In this document: positions 18,570 through 27,915 of the stretch, one piece after another
Layout: the number at the start of each line of letters is the position of its first letter
Numbering within the stretch: position 1 is the first letter of the stretch
The notes under the pieces: generated by a model
Database searches by the model: none
Seen by the model: the letters and a program-made list of their open reading frames with translations, nothing else
What the model was told of the DNA's origin: nothing
Assembly (NCBI RefSeq): GCF_000473225.1
Contig: NZ_KI421509.1
Location: forward strand, 2,744,768-2,808,767
Length of the DNA stretch: 64,000 nucleotides
Reading direction: 5' to 3'
Origin: Sedimentitalea nanhaiensis DSM 24252
Lineage (GTDB): Bacteria > Pseudomonadota > Alphaproteobacteria > Rhodobacterales > Rhodobacteraceae
Position numbers and translations under genes: made by a program

Positions 18570-20408
18570 ATGATCACGTCGCCACGTCTGCAGATCTTTG
18601 CCGCGATTTCGGCCATCGTCGTTGGCGTCGTTGGCGCTGCCTTGATCGCATCGATGTTCGGAGCCGCGGCCGAGCGTATTCTGACCGTTTTCTTCATTAC
18701 GCTCGTCGGAGTGGTTGGCATCGGGATCTACAGCGGCAACAGTGGTATTCTCAGCTTTGGCCATGTCGCGTTCATGGGCATCGGGGCCTATGTCTCGGCC
18801 TTGCTGACCTTGCCTGCCCAACTAAAGGTCGCAACTTTGCCCAAGCTGCCTGACTGGCTGGCGACGACCGAGATGGGATTGCTGCCTGCCACCGTCATTG
18901 CGATGGGGGTCACGGCGCTGGTTGCGCTGTTGGTCGGGGCGGCAATCGGGCGGCTCGAAGGGTCGGCGGCCACAATTTCAACACTTGGCCTGCTGATCAT
19001 CGTGCATGGGGTCATCATCGGGTGGCGAGATGTGACGCGCGGTGCGCAGTCGTTCTTTGGCGTTCCGCGCGAAACCGGCATCTGGGCGGCCGTGATCGGT
19101 GTGATCCTGGCGCTTGTGCTGGCCCGTTTGTATCGGGACTCGCGGTCTGGGCTGCGCCTGAGGGCGGGGCGCGAAAACGCAATTGCGGCGACGGCGGTGG
19201 GGGTGAACATCCCGCGAGAGCGATTGATTTCGTTTGTTCTGGCGGGCGCGGTCATGGCGCTGGCCGGGGCGCTTCTGGGCCATTTCCTGGGGGCTTTCAG
19301 CCCCAAGAAGTTTTTTTTCAACGACACGTTCCTGTTGCTGGCGATGCTGATCGTCGGTGGCATGACCACGATCACCGGTGCGGTGACAGGAGCGGTGGTC
19401 ATCACGCTGGTGACAGAGTTTCTGCGCCGGTTGGAGGGCGGGTTTTCGATCGCCGGTTTTGATGTTCCTTCGGTATTTGGCACCACGCAGATCGGGATTG
19501 GCCTGATCATCCTGTATGCTATGTTTCGAAAGGCCGACGGTCTGGCGGGGCTTAAGGAATGGGAGGAACGTGTGTTCCCCAAGCGCCCGCCCTCCGGGTC
19601 CGCACCTGCGCTGCAAGAGGTGCACGTTAGCGACAGTCTGACAGCCAGCAACATGACTATGCAGTTTGGTGGATTGGTGGCCGTGAACGACGTTTCCCTG
19701 ACCTTGACGCCGGGTGAGATCCTGGGCCTGATCGGACCGAACGGGTCGGGAAAAACGACGTTGCTGAACATGCTTTCGGGCGTGTTGCGGCCCAGCAAGG
19801 GCGCCGCGATCCGGGGGCAAAACAAACTTAACGGGGTGCCCGCCCATAAGATCGTCGAACACGGGATCGCGCGTACATTTCAGAACATTCGCCTGTTCCC
19901 GGATTTGTCAGTGCATCAGAACGTGCTTGTCGCCGCCCTCTCGACACATGGCGGCGAGGATGCGGATTCCCGGGCGCGGGCGGCGCTGGCCCGGTTGAAT
20001 GTCGCGCAACTGGCCGGAGAGAGTGCTGGCACGCTGTCCTATGGCGATCAGCGCCGTGTCGAAATCGCGCGCGCGCTGGCCTGCCGGCCCAGCCTGCTGT
20101 TTCTGGATGAACCTGCGGCGGGCATGAACCGCCTGGAAACCGATGCCTTGATGGACACCCTGCGTGGTCTGACACGTGATCTGGGCATCGGGATCTTGCT
20201 GGTTGACCACGATCTGACCCTGATCAACCAGTTGTGCGATCGCATCATCGTACTGAACGAAGGCCGTCTGATCGCCGAAGGTACGCCGGACGATATACGT
20301 CAGGACCCTGCGGTGATCGAGGCCTATCTCGGTCGCGGCAAGCCGGGCAAGAAAACCAAACCAAAGAACCGGGATGAACCCGGACCTGCAACCGAACTGG
20401 CCGGCTGA
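18570..20408 (+). CDS. Fused branched-chain-type ABC permease and ATPase (LivM-LivG fusion)
   Basis: A 612-residue fusion. Residues about 1-330 are a LivM-type permease with many hydrophobic helices and the conserved block GLRLRAGRENAIAATAVGVN. Residues about 360-600 are a LivG-type ATPase with Walker A GPNGSGKTT, signature LSYGDQRR and Walker B LLFLDEPA, plus NIRLFPDLSVHQNV typical of LivG. The ATG at 18570 follows a CGAGGG ribosome-binding site; a TTG two codons upstream is possible. Separate livF and livH genes downstream complete the transporter. Confidence 0.9.
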   Translation: MITSPRLQIFAAISAIVVGVVGAALIASMFGAAAERILTVFFITLVGVVGIGIYSGNSGILSFGHVAFMGIGAYVSALLTLPAQLKVATLPKLPDWLATTEMGLLPATVIAMGVTALVALLVGAAIGRLEGSAATISTLGLLIIVHGVIIGWRDVTRGAQSFFGVPRETGIWAAVIGVILALVLARLYRDSRSGLRLRAGRENAIAATAVGVNIPRERLISFVLAGAVMALAGALLGHFLGAFSPKKFFFNDTFLLLAMLIVGGMTTITGAVTGAVVITLVTEFLRRLEGGFSIAGFDVPSVFGTTQIGIGLIILYAMFRKADGLAGLKEWEERVFPKRPPSGSAPALQEVHVSDSLTASNMTMQFGGLVAVNDVSLTLTPGEILGLIGPNGSGKTTLLNMLSGVLRPSKGAAIRGQNKLNGVPAHKIVEHGIARTFQNIRLFPDLSVHQNVLVAALSTHGGEDADSRARAALARLNVAQLAGESAGTLSYGDQRRVEIARALACRPSLLFLDEPAAGMNRLETDALMDTLRGLTRDLGIGILLVDHDLTLINQLCDRIIVLNEGRLIAEGTPDDIRQDPAVIEAYLGRGKPGKKTKPKNRDEPGPATELAG

Positions 20409-20447
20409 CACCAGCCGACAGTTCAGACAACAGACGGAGGACGACCC

Positions 20448-21605
20448 ATGAGAAAACTTCTTCTTTCAACCACCATTGCAGCGACGCTTGCGGCGCTGCC
20501 GGCGGTTGCGGATACACTGCGCGTCGGCGTGGCTACGGCCCAGACCGGGGCGCTGGCCTATGCGGATGTGCCGGTTTCGGTGGGCATGCATTTGGCGGTC
20601 GATGAGATCAATGCCGCTGGCGGGATCGGCGGCAAGGTGACGATCGAACTGATCGAAAAGGACGTGCGTTCGGACGCGGCGCAGACGTCGATCGCGACAC
20701 AGGAGCTTGTGGATCAGGGCGTTTCGGTGATTGTGTTACCCTGCGATTCCGATCCGGCGTTGGCTGCCATCGGCGTAATTTCGTCAGCCCAAATCCCGGC
20801 CATCTCAACCTGTGCGTCTTCGCCCACCTTGCCGATGATCGGCGGCGAGTACATGTTCTCGAACTTCCCCGGCGACAATGTACAGGCCACCGTGTCGGCG
20901 CAATGGGCCTGGGATCAGGGGCACCGCAGCGCCTATATCATCTATTCGCCGGACACCCAGTACACCACCATGCCACTGTATTTTGCCGAGGTTTTCGAAA
21001 AGCTGGGCGGCGCGATGGCGGGGCAGGCAACAAATACGATTGGGCAACAGGACTTTTCCGCGATTGCGACGACCGTTGCGGCGCTGGATCCGCAGCCTGA
21101 TGTGATCATGACCTCGGCATATGAGCCGGATTTCCCATCGATGATCAAGGCCCTGCGCGCGGCGGGCGTGACCGGCCAGATCATCGGTTCGGACGGTATC
21201 GACAGCCCGACCACGTTTTCGCTCGGAGATGTGGCCGAAGGACTTGTCTTCACCACGGCAGGCCATCCCACGCCAGGCAGCTCTTTGGAAACCTTTAACA
21301 CGGCCTATGAGGCGGCCAGGGGCGAGTCGCCTGAAACGGTTTTCAGCGCCGTGGGATATGATCTGATCAAAGTGCTTGAAGCTGCAGTTCTGGCGGTTGA
21401 CGGTTCGACCGAACCGACGGCTTTGCGCGACGCCATCGCCAATCTCGAGAATGTCCAGGGGGCCACCAGCCTGATCACCTACAAGGGCACCGATGGCATG
21501 CCTGTGCGTCAGGTGTCGCTGATCCGGGTCAAGGACGGCGACCGCGAATTGCTGGGTCAACCTTCTCCGGACGCCGCGCTGATCCCAGCGCCGCGCATGC
21601 AGTAA
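20448..21605 (+). CDS. Branched-chain-type ABC transporter substrate-binding protein
   Basis: A 385-residue type I periplasmic binding protein. The signal peptide is MRKLLLSTTIAATLAALPAVA. The LivJ-type pattern follows: LRVGVATAQTGALAYADVPV, GMHLAVDEINAAGGIGGKV, and SVIVLPCDSDPALAAIGVIS. It should bind an amino acid, amide or similar ligand. A GGAGG ribosome-binding site lies nine bases upstream. It is second in the operon. Confidence 0.9.
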   Translation: MRKLLLSTTIAATLAALPAVADTLRVGVATAQTGALAYADVPVSVGMHLAVDEINAAGGIGGKVTIELIEKDVRSDAAQTSIATQELVDQGVSVIVLPCDSDPALAAIGVISSAQIPAISTCASSPTLPMIGGEYMFSNFPGDNVQATVSAQWAWDQGHRSAYIIYSPDTQYTTMPLYFAEVFEKLGGAMAGQATNTIGQQDFSAIATTVAALDPQPDVIMTSAYEPDFPSMIKALRAAGVTGQIIGSDGIDSPTTFSLGDVAEGLVFTTAGHPTPGSSLETFNTAYEAARGESPETVFSAVGYDLIKVLEAAVLAVDGSTEPTALRDAIANLENVQGATSLITYKGTDGMPVRQVSLIRVKDGDRELLGQPSPDAALIPAPRMQ

Positions 21606-21616
21606 GGATTGACGCC

Positions 21617-22333
21617 GTGGCACCGCTTTTGTCTGTACAGTCGTTTCATGTCCATTACGGTCCGGTCCAGGCGGTGCGCGGCATCGACTTCGAGATCCGG
21701 GAGGGCGAGATCATCGCCCTTCTGGGGGCCAATGGGGCGGGCAAGTCCTCGACCATGAACGCATTGGTGGGGCTTGTCCCGGTGGCCAGCGGCAAGGTCG
21801 TGTTCGATGGCCGGGACATCACGCACAACGCTCCGGAAACGCTGGCACCTGCGGGCCTGACCCTTTCACCCGAAGGGCGCAGGGTGTTTGGGACGCTGAG
21901 TGTGGCGGAAAACCTCATGATGGGCGCCTATGGCATCCGAGATAAGACGGCAATTGCGGCGGCATGGGACCGGGTGTATTCCCTGTTCCCGATCCTGCAC
22001 GAGCGCCGCGACCAGTTTGCCGGAACCCTGTCGGGGGGACAGCAGCAGATGCTTGCGGTCGCGCGCGCGCTGATGAGCGGTCCCCGGTTGTTGTTGCTGG
22101 ACGAACCGTCACTGGGGCTGGCGCCGAAGATCGTCGAGCAGGTGTTCGAATTGATCCTGCTGCTGCGCGATCAGGGGGTGACGCTGGCAGTGGTCGAGCA
22201 GAATGTCGCCATGGCGTTGGAGGTTGCTGACCGTGGCTATCTGATGGCTGGCGGTCAGTTCGTCGTCTCGGGCACGACAGGCGAGTTAGCGCACTCCGAT
22301 GCGCTTCATTCCGCATACCTGGGAGCCGATTGA
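21617..22333 (+). CDS. Branched-chain-type ABC transporter ATP-binding protein, LivF type
   Basis: A 238-residue ATPase starting at a GTG. Walker A is GANGAGKSS, signature LSGGQQQM, Walker B LLLLDEPS, followed by GLAPKIVEQVFELI, the LivF hallmark. It partners the ATPase half of the fused gene upstream. Confidence 0.9.
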   Translation: MAPLLSVQSFHVHYGPVQAVRGIDFEIREGEIIALLGANGAGKSSTMNALVGLVPVASGKVVFDGRDITHNAPETLAPAGLTLSPEGRRVFGTLSVAENLMMGAYGIRDKTAIAAAWDRVYSLFPILHERRDQFAGTLSGGQQQMLAVARALMSGPRLLLLDEPSLGLAPKIVEQVFELILLLRDQGVTLAVVEQNVAMALEVADRGYLMAGGQFVVSGTTGELAHSDALHSAYLGAD

Positions 22334-22334
22334 T

Positions 22335-23228
22335 ATGGACCTGTTTCTGCAGCAAACCGTGAATGCCTTTGCGCTGGGGGGAACCTATGCGTTGTTGGCA
22401 CTTGGCCTGGCGGTGGTGTTTTCGATCATGGGGCTGATCAATTTCGCCCATGGCGAATTGATGACGATTTCCGGCTATGTACTGATGTATTGCGGGCTGG
22501 CTGGGTTGCCTTTTGCGATTTCGGTTGCACTGGCGATCAGCGCCGCAGTCGTTGCCGCCGTATTGATGGAGCGCATCGCCTTTCGTCCGGTGCGCAACGC
22601 CTCGGGCGCAACCATGTTGGTGACCAGCTTCGCCGTGGCAATGATCCTTCAGGTGCTGTTTCAGAACCTGATTTCGGCGCGGTCGCAGGCGGTTCTGCTG
22701 CCGCAGTTCCTATCCGACAGCATCCGGTTCGGCGGGCTGATCATTGGAATCAACAAGATCGGGGCGATTGTCACCACGGTTGTGATGCTGATTTTTCTTG
22801 ATTGGTTCATGAAACACCAGAAGGCCGGCATCGCGATGCGGGCCTCGGCTGAGGATTTTTCGGTTGCGCGGCTGATGGGCATTCGCGCAAATACTGTAAT
22901 CGCAGGGGCGTTTGCGCTGTCTGGCCTGTTGGCAGGGGTGGCGGCGGTTCTTTGGGTGAGCCAACGGGCATCGGTCGATCCGTTGATGGGCTTCACCCCG
23001 GTTCTGAAAGCCTTTATTGCCGCCATCCTGGGCGGGTTGGGGTCGCTGCGCGGGGCGGTTGCAGGAGGCTTTCTTCTGGGGGCTATCGAAATCTATCTGG
23101 CGGCGTTTCTGCCACAGGAATTGCAGGAATTCCGAGATCCGATCGGGCTGTGTCTGGTTGTGATCGTATTGTTGTTCAGACCCAACGGGCTCATCCCCTC
23201 GGCGGCATTGAAGGCGGAAAAAGTGTGA
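22335..23228 (+). CDS. Branched-chain-type ABC transporter permease, LivH type
   Basis: A 297-residue permease. The N-terminus MDLFLQQTVNAFALGGTYAL followed by MGLINFAHGELMTISGY is typical of LivH. The EAA-like block is AEDFSVARLMGIRANTVIA, and the end has AILGGLGSLRGAVAGGFLLG. The ATG at 22335 overlaps the livF stop region by one base spacing. It pairs with the permease half of the fusion. Confidence 0.9.
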   Translation: MDLFLQQTVNAFALGGTYALLALGLAVVFSIMGLINFAHGELMTISGYVLMYCGLAGLPFAISVALAISAAVVAAVLMERIAFRPVRNASGATMLVTSFAVAMILQVLFQNLISARSQAVLLPQFLSDSIRFGGLIIGINKIGAIVTTVVMLIFLDWFMKHQKAGIAMRASAEDFSVARLMGIRANTVIAGAFALSGLLAGVAAVLWVSQRASVDPLMGFTPVLKAFIAAILGGLGSLRGAVAGGFLLGAIEIYLAAFLPQELQEFRDPIGLCLVVIVLLFRPNGLIPSAALKAEKV

Positions 23229-24001
23229 CCCGGCAGGCCGTCAGCTCCACACACAGCATGATGCTGTCAGCCGATGACCCGGCACCCGTCACGGTCGTGA
23301 ATGCAGCCAGCGAACATCCGGTTCTGTTGGTTTGTGAACATGCGGGACAGGCGGTTCCGCGTGCGCTTGCCGGTCTTGGATTGGCACCGGGCGATCTGGA
23401 CCGGCATATCGGCTGGGATATCGGCGCCGCAGCGGTGACCTGCCTGATGGCGCGGGCGATGGGCGCGCCAGCGGTCTTGCAGAATTACAGCCGTCTGGTG
23501 ATCGATTGCAACCGTCCCCCTGACGCGCCGGACGCAATGCCTGGCGTCAGTGACGAAATCCCCGTTCCAGGCAACGGGCACCTGTCGGCGCAAGATCGCG
23601 ACCGCCGCATTGCCGAGATATTCGCGCCCTATCAGGCGGCCGTCACCCACGCGTTGGCGCATCCTGCGCGCCGTGCCGTTATTTCGATCCACAGTTTCAC
23701 ACCCACGCTCGCCGGTGTGGTGCGGCCATGGGATGTGGCGTTTCTGTTTCGCGGCGATGCGCAAACCCCCGCGCATCTGCGCAGGGCGCTGCTGGCGCTG
23801 GATCCCGGGCTGACCATCGGGATGAACCAGCCCTATCAAATCGAGGATGCCTCGGACTGGTTCGTGCCCCGCCACGGCGAACCCAGCGGGCTGCCCCACA
23901 GCCTGATCGAAATTCGCAATGATCTGATCGCCGACCGCCAGGGTCAGGCCCGCTGGGCCAACCTGTTGCGCGCTGCGATCGACGACCTTTTGAAAGGATG
24001 A
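23225..24001 (+). CDS. N-formylglutamate amidohydrolase family protein
   Basis: A 258-residue protein with FGase-family pattern: PVLLVCEHAGQAVPRALAGL, DRHIGWDIGAAAVTCLMARA, NYSRLVIDCNRPP, ISIHSFTPTLAG, and LPHSLIEIRNDLI. Classical members release formate from N-formylglutamate; many homologues encoded beside transporters have unknown amide substrates. The GTG at 23225 overlaps the livH stop; an ATG at 23258 is an alternative start. It is part of the same operon, suggesting that it acts on the imported compound or a product of it. Confidence 0.82.
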   Translation: MTRQAVSSTHSMMLSADDPAPVTVVNAASEHPVLLVCEHAGQAVPRALAGLGLAPGDLDRHIGWDIGAAAVTCLMARAMGAPAVLQNYSRLVIDCNRPPDAPDAMPGVSDEIPVPGNGHLSAQDRDRRIAEIFAPYQAAVTHALAHPARRAVISIHSFTPTLAGVVRPWDVAFLFRGDAQTPAHLRRALLALDPGLTIGMNQPYQIEDASDWFVPRHGEPSGLPHSLIEIRNDLIADRQGQARWANLLRAAIDDLLKG

Positions 24002-24006
24002 CGACC

Positions 24007-24648
24007 ATGGCCCTCAGCCGGGAAATTCCGCTTGATCCGAAACACACGGCGCTGCTGTTCATCGATGTGCAGAACTTTAGCGCCGACCGAAAGGGCGCCG
24101 AGTTTGCAAACCTGTCCGACGCCGAGATGACCGAAAAATACGGCTGGTATTTCGACGAACTGGACAACCGGGTGATCCCGAATATGCAGCGGCTTCAGAC
24201 CGCTTGTCGCGCCGCCGGCCTTGAAGTGATGTACACCACCATCGAAAGCCTGACGCTGGACGGGCGCGACCGCAGCCTGGATTACAAGATCACGGGCTTC
24301 AATGTGCCGAAAGGATCCTGGGACGGCAAGGTGATCGACGCGCTGAAGCCCGATGAGGATGAAATCGTTCTGCCGAAATCCTCGTCCTCGGTCTTTGTCT
24401 CGACCCATATCGACTATGTGCTGCGCAACCTGGGGGTCAAGCAACTGGTGATCAGCGGGCTGATCACAGACCAATGTGTCGAAAGCGCCATTCGGGATGC
24501 TTGTGATCTGGGATATCTGGTGACGCAGGTGACGGATGCCTGCCTGACCTATAGCCCGGCACGACAGGAGAATTCGATTTCCACGATCAACGGTTATTGC
24601 CGCCAGAGGACAACCGATGCCCTGGTCGCTGAACTGGCCAAGGCCTGA
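24007..24648 (+). CDS. Isochorismatase-family cysteine hydrolase
   Basis: A 213-residue alpha/beta hydrolase-like amidase. The catalytic triad is visible as Asp in LLFIDVQNFS, Lys in VLPKSSSSVF, and Cys in GLITDQCVESAIRDACDLGY. Members hydrolyse nicotinamide, N-carbamoyl compounds, ureidoacrylate and similar. An AAAGGA ribosome-binding site eight bases upstream favours the ATG at 24007 over one at 23998. It is the last gene of the ABC operon. Confidence 0.85.
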   Translation: MALSREIPLDPKHTALLFIDVQNFSADRKGAEFANLSDAEMTEKYGWYFDELDNRVIPNMQRLQTACRAAGLEVMYTTIESLTLDGRDRSLDYKITGFNVPKGSWDGKVIDALKPDEDEIVLPKSSSSVFVSTHIDYVLRNLGVKQLVISGLITDQCVESAIRDACDLGYLVTQVTDACLTYSPARQENSISTINGYCRQRTTDALVAELAKA

Positions 24649-24654
24649 GGGTTG

Positions 24655-25686
24655 TCAGATGCATACCAATCCGCGTTGATCGTCACGCCCCATGGATGAC
24701 AGGACGGGCGTTGTGTTCTGCAGGGTCTGGAATGACGACTTGTCGGTCAAACCTTGCCAATTCGCCAGGATCAGGGACTGAGCCACCGCGCTGCCCAAGG
24801 TGGTGCCAGGGCCGGTAATGAGGAACAGATCGGGCGCAAATTCGCGCGCGGCGATGGTGATGGCACGGCTGAAATCATAGGGCTGAACCACCTGCGCGCC
24901 CAATGTATAGTCCCATAGTGCCTCGGTGTCGCTGGCTCCGGGCCACCAGATCGTGCCGCGCCCGTCGATCAGGGGCAAGGTCGGTTGACGGAAAAACCCT
25001 GACGGAAGGTGCGCGCGTCCCTGCTGCGCAACCGGGGCCTGCAACGGCGTATGAAATGCTGCGTGATGGGCCAGCCGCATTGGAAAGCGGTCCTGTTCCG
25101 GCTCTACCGCGGCTTCGAAAGCGGTGAGACCCGGCTCGTTTCCGGCCAGCACCAGCATGCCGCCCAGATCGATGGACAGGAACAGATCGTGCCCGTCCCG
25201 GCGGTTGATCGTGCCGACCAGCGCCATCAACTCGGCCTTGCGGGCCGGGTGGGGGTGCCAGTCTGCATCGACCCATGGGTGTATCAGCTGTCCGCCGATC
25301 ATGGCACGATGCATCAGCGTGCCCATGGTGTTGGCAACCTGGAACCCGTCCTGTGCTGACAGCGCTCCGCCGCAGGCCAGCGCCGAATACCAGCCCATGG
25401 AATTGCCGGTCACCGCGACGATCTCGATTTCGTCCCTTTTGATCGACAGGAAATCGCCCAGGGTCGCGGCATAGATTAACCCGGCCGCGTTGTCACCGCG
25501 CGTATGGGTTGCAGCCGAAAACCTGTCACGGCCGTCCAGCGCGCGCAGGCCATCCTGTCCGGTAGCGGCGCGGTGTGCATCAAAGGCATCCAGCAGCGAC
25601 GGATCGGGAAAATGACGCGCAAGATAGCCCAGTTCGCCCCGGTTGTAGGTGCCCCGTCCCGGGCAAATGACGACGGCTGTTGTCAT
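24655..25686 (-). CDS. ACP S-malonyltransferase-like acyltransferase
   Basis: A 343-residue protein. The nucleophile elbow is AVTGNSMGWYSALACGGALS (GNSMG in place of the usual GHSxG), and a conserved histidine sits in LAHHAAFHTPLQ. LITGPGTTLGSAVAQSL resembles the C-terminal FabD motif. It overlaps the E1 gene upstream by four bases, so it is co-translated with a ketoacid-dehydrogenase-type enzyme, an unusual partner for a malonyltransferase-like protein. The acyl substrate is unknown. Confidence 0.75.
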   Translation of the reverse strand: MTTAVVICPGRGTYNRGELGYLARHFPDPSLLDAFDAHRAATGQDGLRALDGRDRFSAATHTRGDNAAGLIYAATLGDFLSIKRDEIEIVAVTGNSMGWYSALACGGALSAQDGFQVANTMGTLMHRAMIGGQLIHPWVDADWHPHPARKAELMALVGTINRRDGHDLFLSIDLGGMLVLAGNEPGLTAFEAAVEPEQDRFPMRLAHHAAFHTPLQAPVAQQGRAHLPSGFFRQPTLPLIDGRGTIWWPGASDTEALWDYTLGAQVVQPYDFSRAITIAAREFAPDLFLITGPGTTLGSAVAQSLILANWQGLTDKSSFQTLQNTTPVLSSMGRDDQRGLVCI

Positions 25687-27872
25687 TTCTGTGCCTCCAC
25701 CAGATCGCGGGCGGCCTGAACGATACCAGATGCCGACGGCATGGTGGCGGCATAGGCCGGTCCGGTTGCAATGAAACTGTCCTCGGCACTCAAACGGGCA
25801 TGGGGCAGGGCGGTACGTTCCGCGATCAGAGCCACCAGCGCATCGGCCAGCCCACCGGTCTTGCGGGTTTCATCCACTACCAGCACAGCGCCGCAATCGC
25901 ATATGGCGTCCAGGATCGCCTGTTCCGGCAAAGGCGACAGCCAGCGCAGATCGACGATGCGCGCCGCGACTCCTTGTTCCGCCAGTGTCTTTTGTGCCTG
26001 ACAGGACAGATAGGTGCCGTTGCCAAAGGTGACGATTGCGACATCGCGGCCCGTACCGACCTGTCCGACCTCGCCGAACGCAATGCGCTCTGTCGGATCG
26101 GGGTAGCGCTGCATCCAGCCATTGTCGCCGGTCTCGTGCAGGTCGCGCATCGGGTACAGAGCGATGGGTTCCAGGAACACCACCAGCCGCTGTTCCTCGC
26201 GCGCCAGGCGCACACATTCGCGCAGCATCTGCGCGGCGTCGCTGCCGTTGCTGGGACAGGCCAGTATCAGGCCGGGAATGTCGCGCAGCACCGCCACCGA
26301 GTTGTCATTGTGAAAATGCCCGCCGAACCCTTTCTGATACCCCAGCCCGGCAATGCGCAGCACCATCGGGTTGGTGTATTGCCCGCATGAGAAAAACGGC
26401 AGGGTGGCCGCCTCGCCGCGCAGTTGATCCTCGGCGTTGTGCAGATAGGCCAGGAACTGGATTTCCGGGATCGGAACAAATCCGTTGTGGGCCATGCCGA
26501 TGGCCAGCCCCAGAATCGACTGCTCATCCAGCAGCGTGTCGATCATCCGGTCCGGACCGAATCGGGACTGAAGCTTTTGGGTCACCCCATAGACTCCGCC
26601 CTTGCGACCGACATCCTCGCCCATCATGACGATTTCACCATGTTCAAGCATCAGGTCGGTCAGCGCCCAGTTGATCAGGCGCGACATGATCTGCGGTTCG
26701 TCCATCGCGCGAAGGTCGCCACCAAACGCCTGCGCGCGGGCTGTGGGGCTGGGACCGTTTGTCGGCTTACACGCGCGGGGGGGAGGTATCAGGCTGGCCA
26801 TGACGTCGGTCGCGGTCGTCAGGCGCGGGCGTTGCGTGACCTTTTCGGCGATACGCGCCACGCGCTCGCTGGTCTCGTTGTAAATGGACAGCGCCTGTTT
26901 CGGGTCCAACGCACCGGCTTCACCGAGCAAGCGCACGGAGTGCAGCAGCGGGTCGTTTGCCTCGTCCGCCTCGACCTCTGTGCGGGGCAGATAGGTGGTG
27001 GGCATATCCGCCCCTGCATGACCATACAGCCGCACGGTCCGCACATGCAAAAACGCCGGTTTGCGCTGATGGCGCACAAAATCGGCGGCCTTGGTCGCGG
27101 CGCGGTATGTATCGTAGATGTCCAGCCCATCGCAGCTGAAATAGCGCAAACCGGCGCGATTTGCGAAGGTGGCACCGATCCACCCTTTTGGTGTGCGGGT
27201 CGAGATGCCGATGCCGTTGTCCTCGCAAACGAACAGCAACGGCAGAGGCACGGACTGAAAGGCGGTCCATTGGGCGGTGTTGAACGCGCCCTGCGCGGTC
27301 GAGTGATTGGCCGAGGCATCGCCAAAGGAACACATCACGATCGAGTCGTCGGGCAGACGCCGAAACTCGGGCGGATGCCGTCGTGCCAGGCCCACAGAAT
27401 AGGCAATCCCGACCGCTTTGGGCAGGTGGCTGGCGATGGTCGACGTTTGCGGCGGAATATTCAACGCGGCGGATCCCAGCACCTTGTGCCGGCCGCCAGA
27501 AATCGGATCCTCGCTTGAGCAGGCAAACGACAGCAGCATATCCCATGCGACGGATTGGCCGGGGACTTGTTCGGCACGCTGAATCTGGAACGCGGCATCG
27601 CGGTAGTGCAACAGCGCCATGTCAGTGGGGCGCAGCGCTGCCGCGATGGCCGCCATGCCTTCGTGCCCCGATGATCCGATGGTATAGAATCCCTGACCCG
27701 CCGCCTGCATGGCGCGGCTGCGGCGGTCCAGTGCCCGGCTCAGGCACTGGCTGCGAAACAGGCCAACCGCAGCAGGATCGGACAGCCCCTGCGCCGCAGG
27801 TTTGCCTTGTGGCAAGTCCGCCTGAGCGACCCGGCGAAGGAAATTTTCGTGAACGATCTGGGCGCGGTCCAT
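25683..27872 (-). CDS. Fused E1 alpha-beta thiamine-dependent dehydrogenase (2-oxoacid dehydrogenase type)
   Basis: A 729-residue protein. Residues about 30-350 are an E1-alpha domain with the TPP motif FGDASANHSTAQGAFNTAQW (GDA in place of GDG). Residues about 390-725 are an E1-beta/transketolase domain with MMGEDVGRKGGVYGVTQKL, LDEQSILGLAIGMAHNGF and DIPGLILACPSNGSDAAQML. Such fusions decarboxylate branched or other 2-oxoacids and normally pass the acyl group to a lipoyl E2. No E2 or E3 gene lies nearby; instead an aminotransferase precedes it and a malonyltransferase-like gene follows. Confidence 0.85.
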   Translation of the reverse strand: MDRAQIVHENFLRRVAQADLPQGKPAAQGLSDPAAVGLFRSQCLSRALDRRSRAMQAAGQGFYTIGSSGHEGMAAIAAALRPTDMALLHYRDAAFQIQRAEQVPGQSVAWDMLLSFACSSEDPISGGRHKVLGSAALNIPPQTSTIASHLPKAVGIAYSVGLARRHPPEFRRLPDDSIVMCSFGDASANHSTAQGAFNTAQWTAFQSVPLPLLFVCEDNGIGISTRTPKGWIGATFANRAGLRYFSCDGLDIYDTYRAATKAADFVRHQRKPAFLHVRTVRLYGHAGADMPTTYLPRTEVEADEANDPLLHSVRLLGEAGALDPKQALSIYNETSERVARIAEKVTQRPRLTTATDVMASLIPPPRACKPTNGPSPTARAQAFGGDLRAMDEPQIMSRLINWALTDLMLEHGEIVMMGEDVGRKGGVYGVTQKLQSRFGPDRMIDTLLDEQSILGLAIGMAHNGFVPIPEIQFLAYLHNAEDQLRGEAATLPFFSCGQYTNPMVLRIAGLGYQKGFGGHFHNDNSVAVLRDIPGLILACPSNGSDAAQMLRECVRLAREEQRLVVFLEPIALYPMRDLHETGDNGWMQRYPDPTERIAFGEVGQVGTGRDVAIVTFGNGTYLSCQAQKTLAEQGVAARIVDLRWLSPLPEQAILDAICDCGAVLVVDETRKTGGLADALVALIAERTALPHARLSAEDSFIATGPAYAATMPSASGIVQAARDLVEAQK

Positions 27873-27915
27873 GTTTCGGGTCTTTTCTGTCAGGGCAAGG
27901 GTGGTCGAAGCCGGA

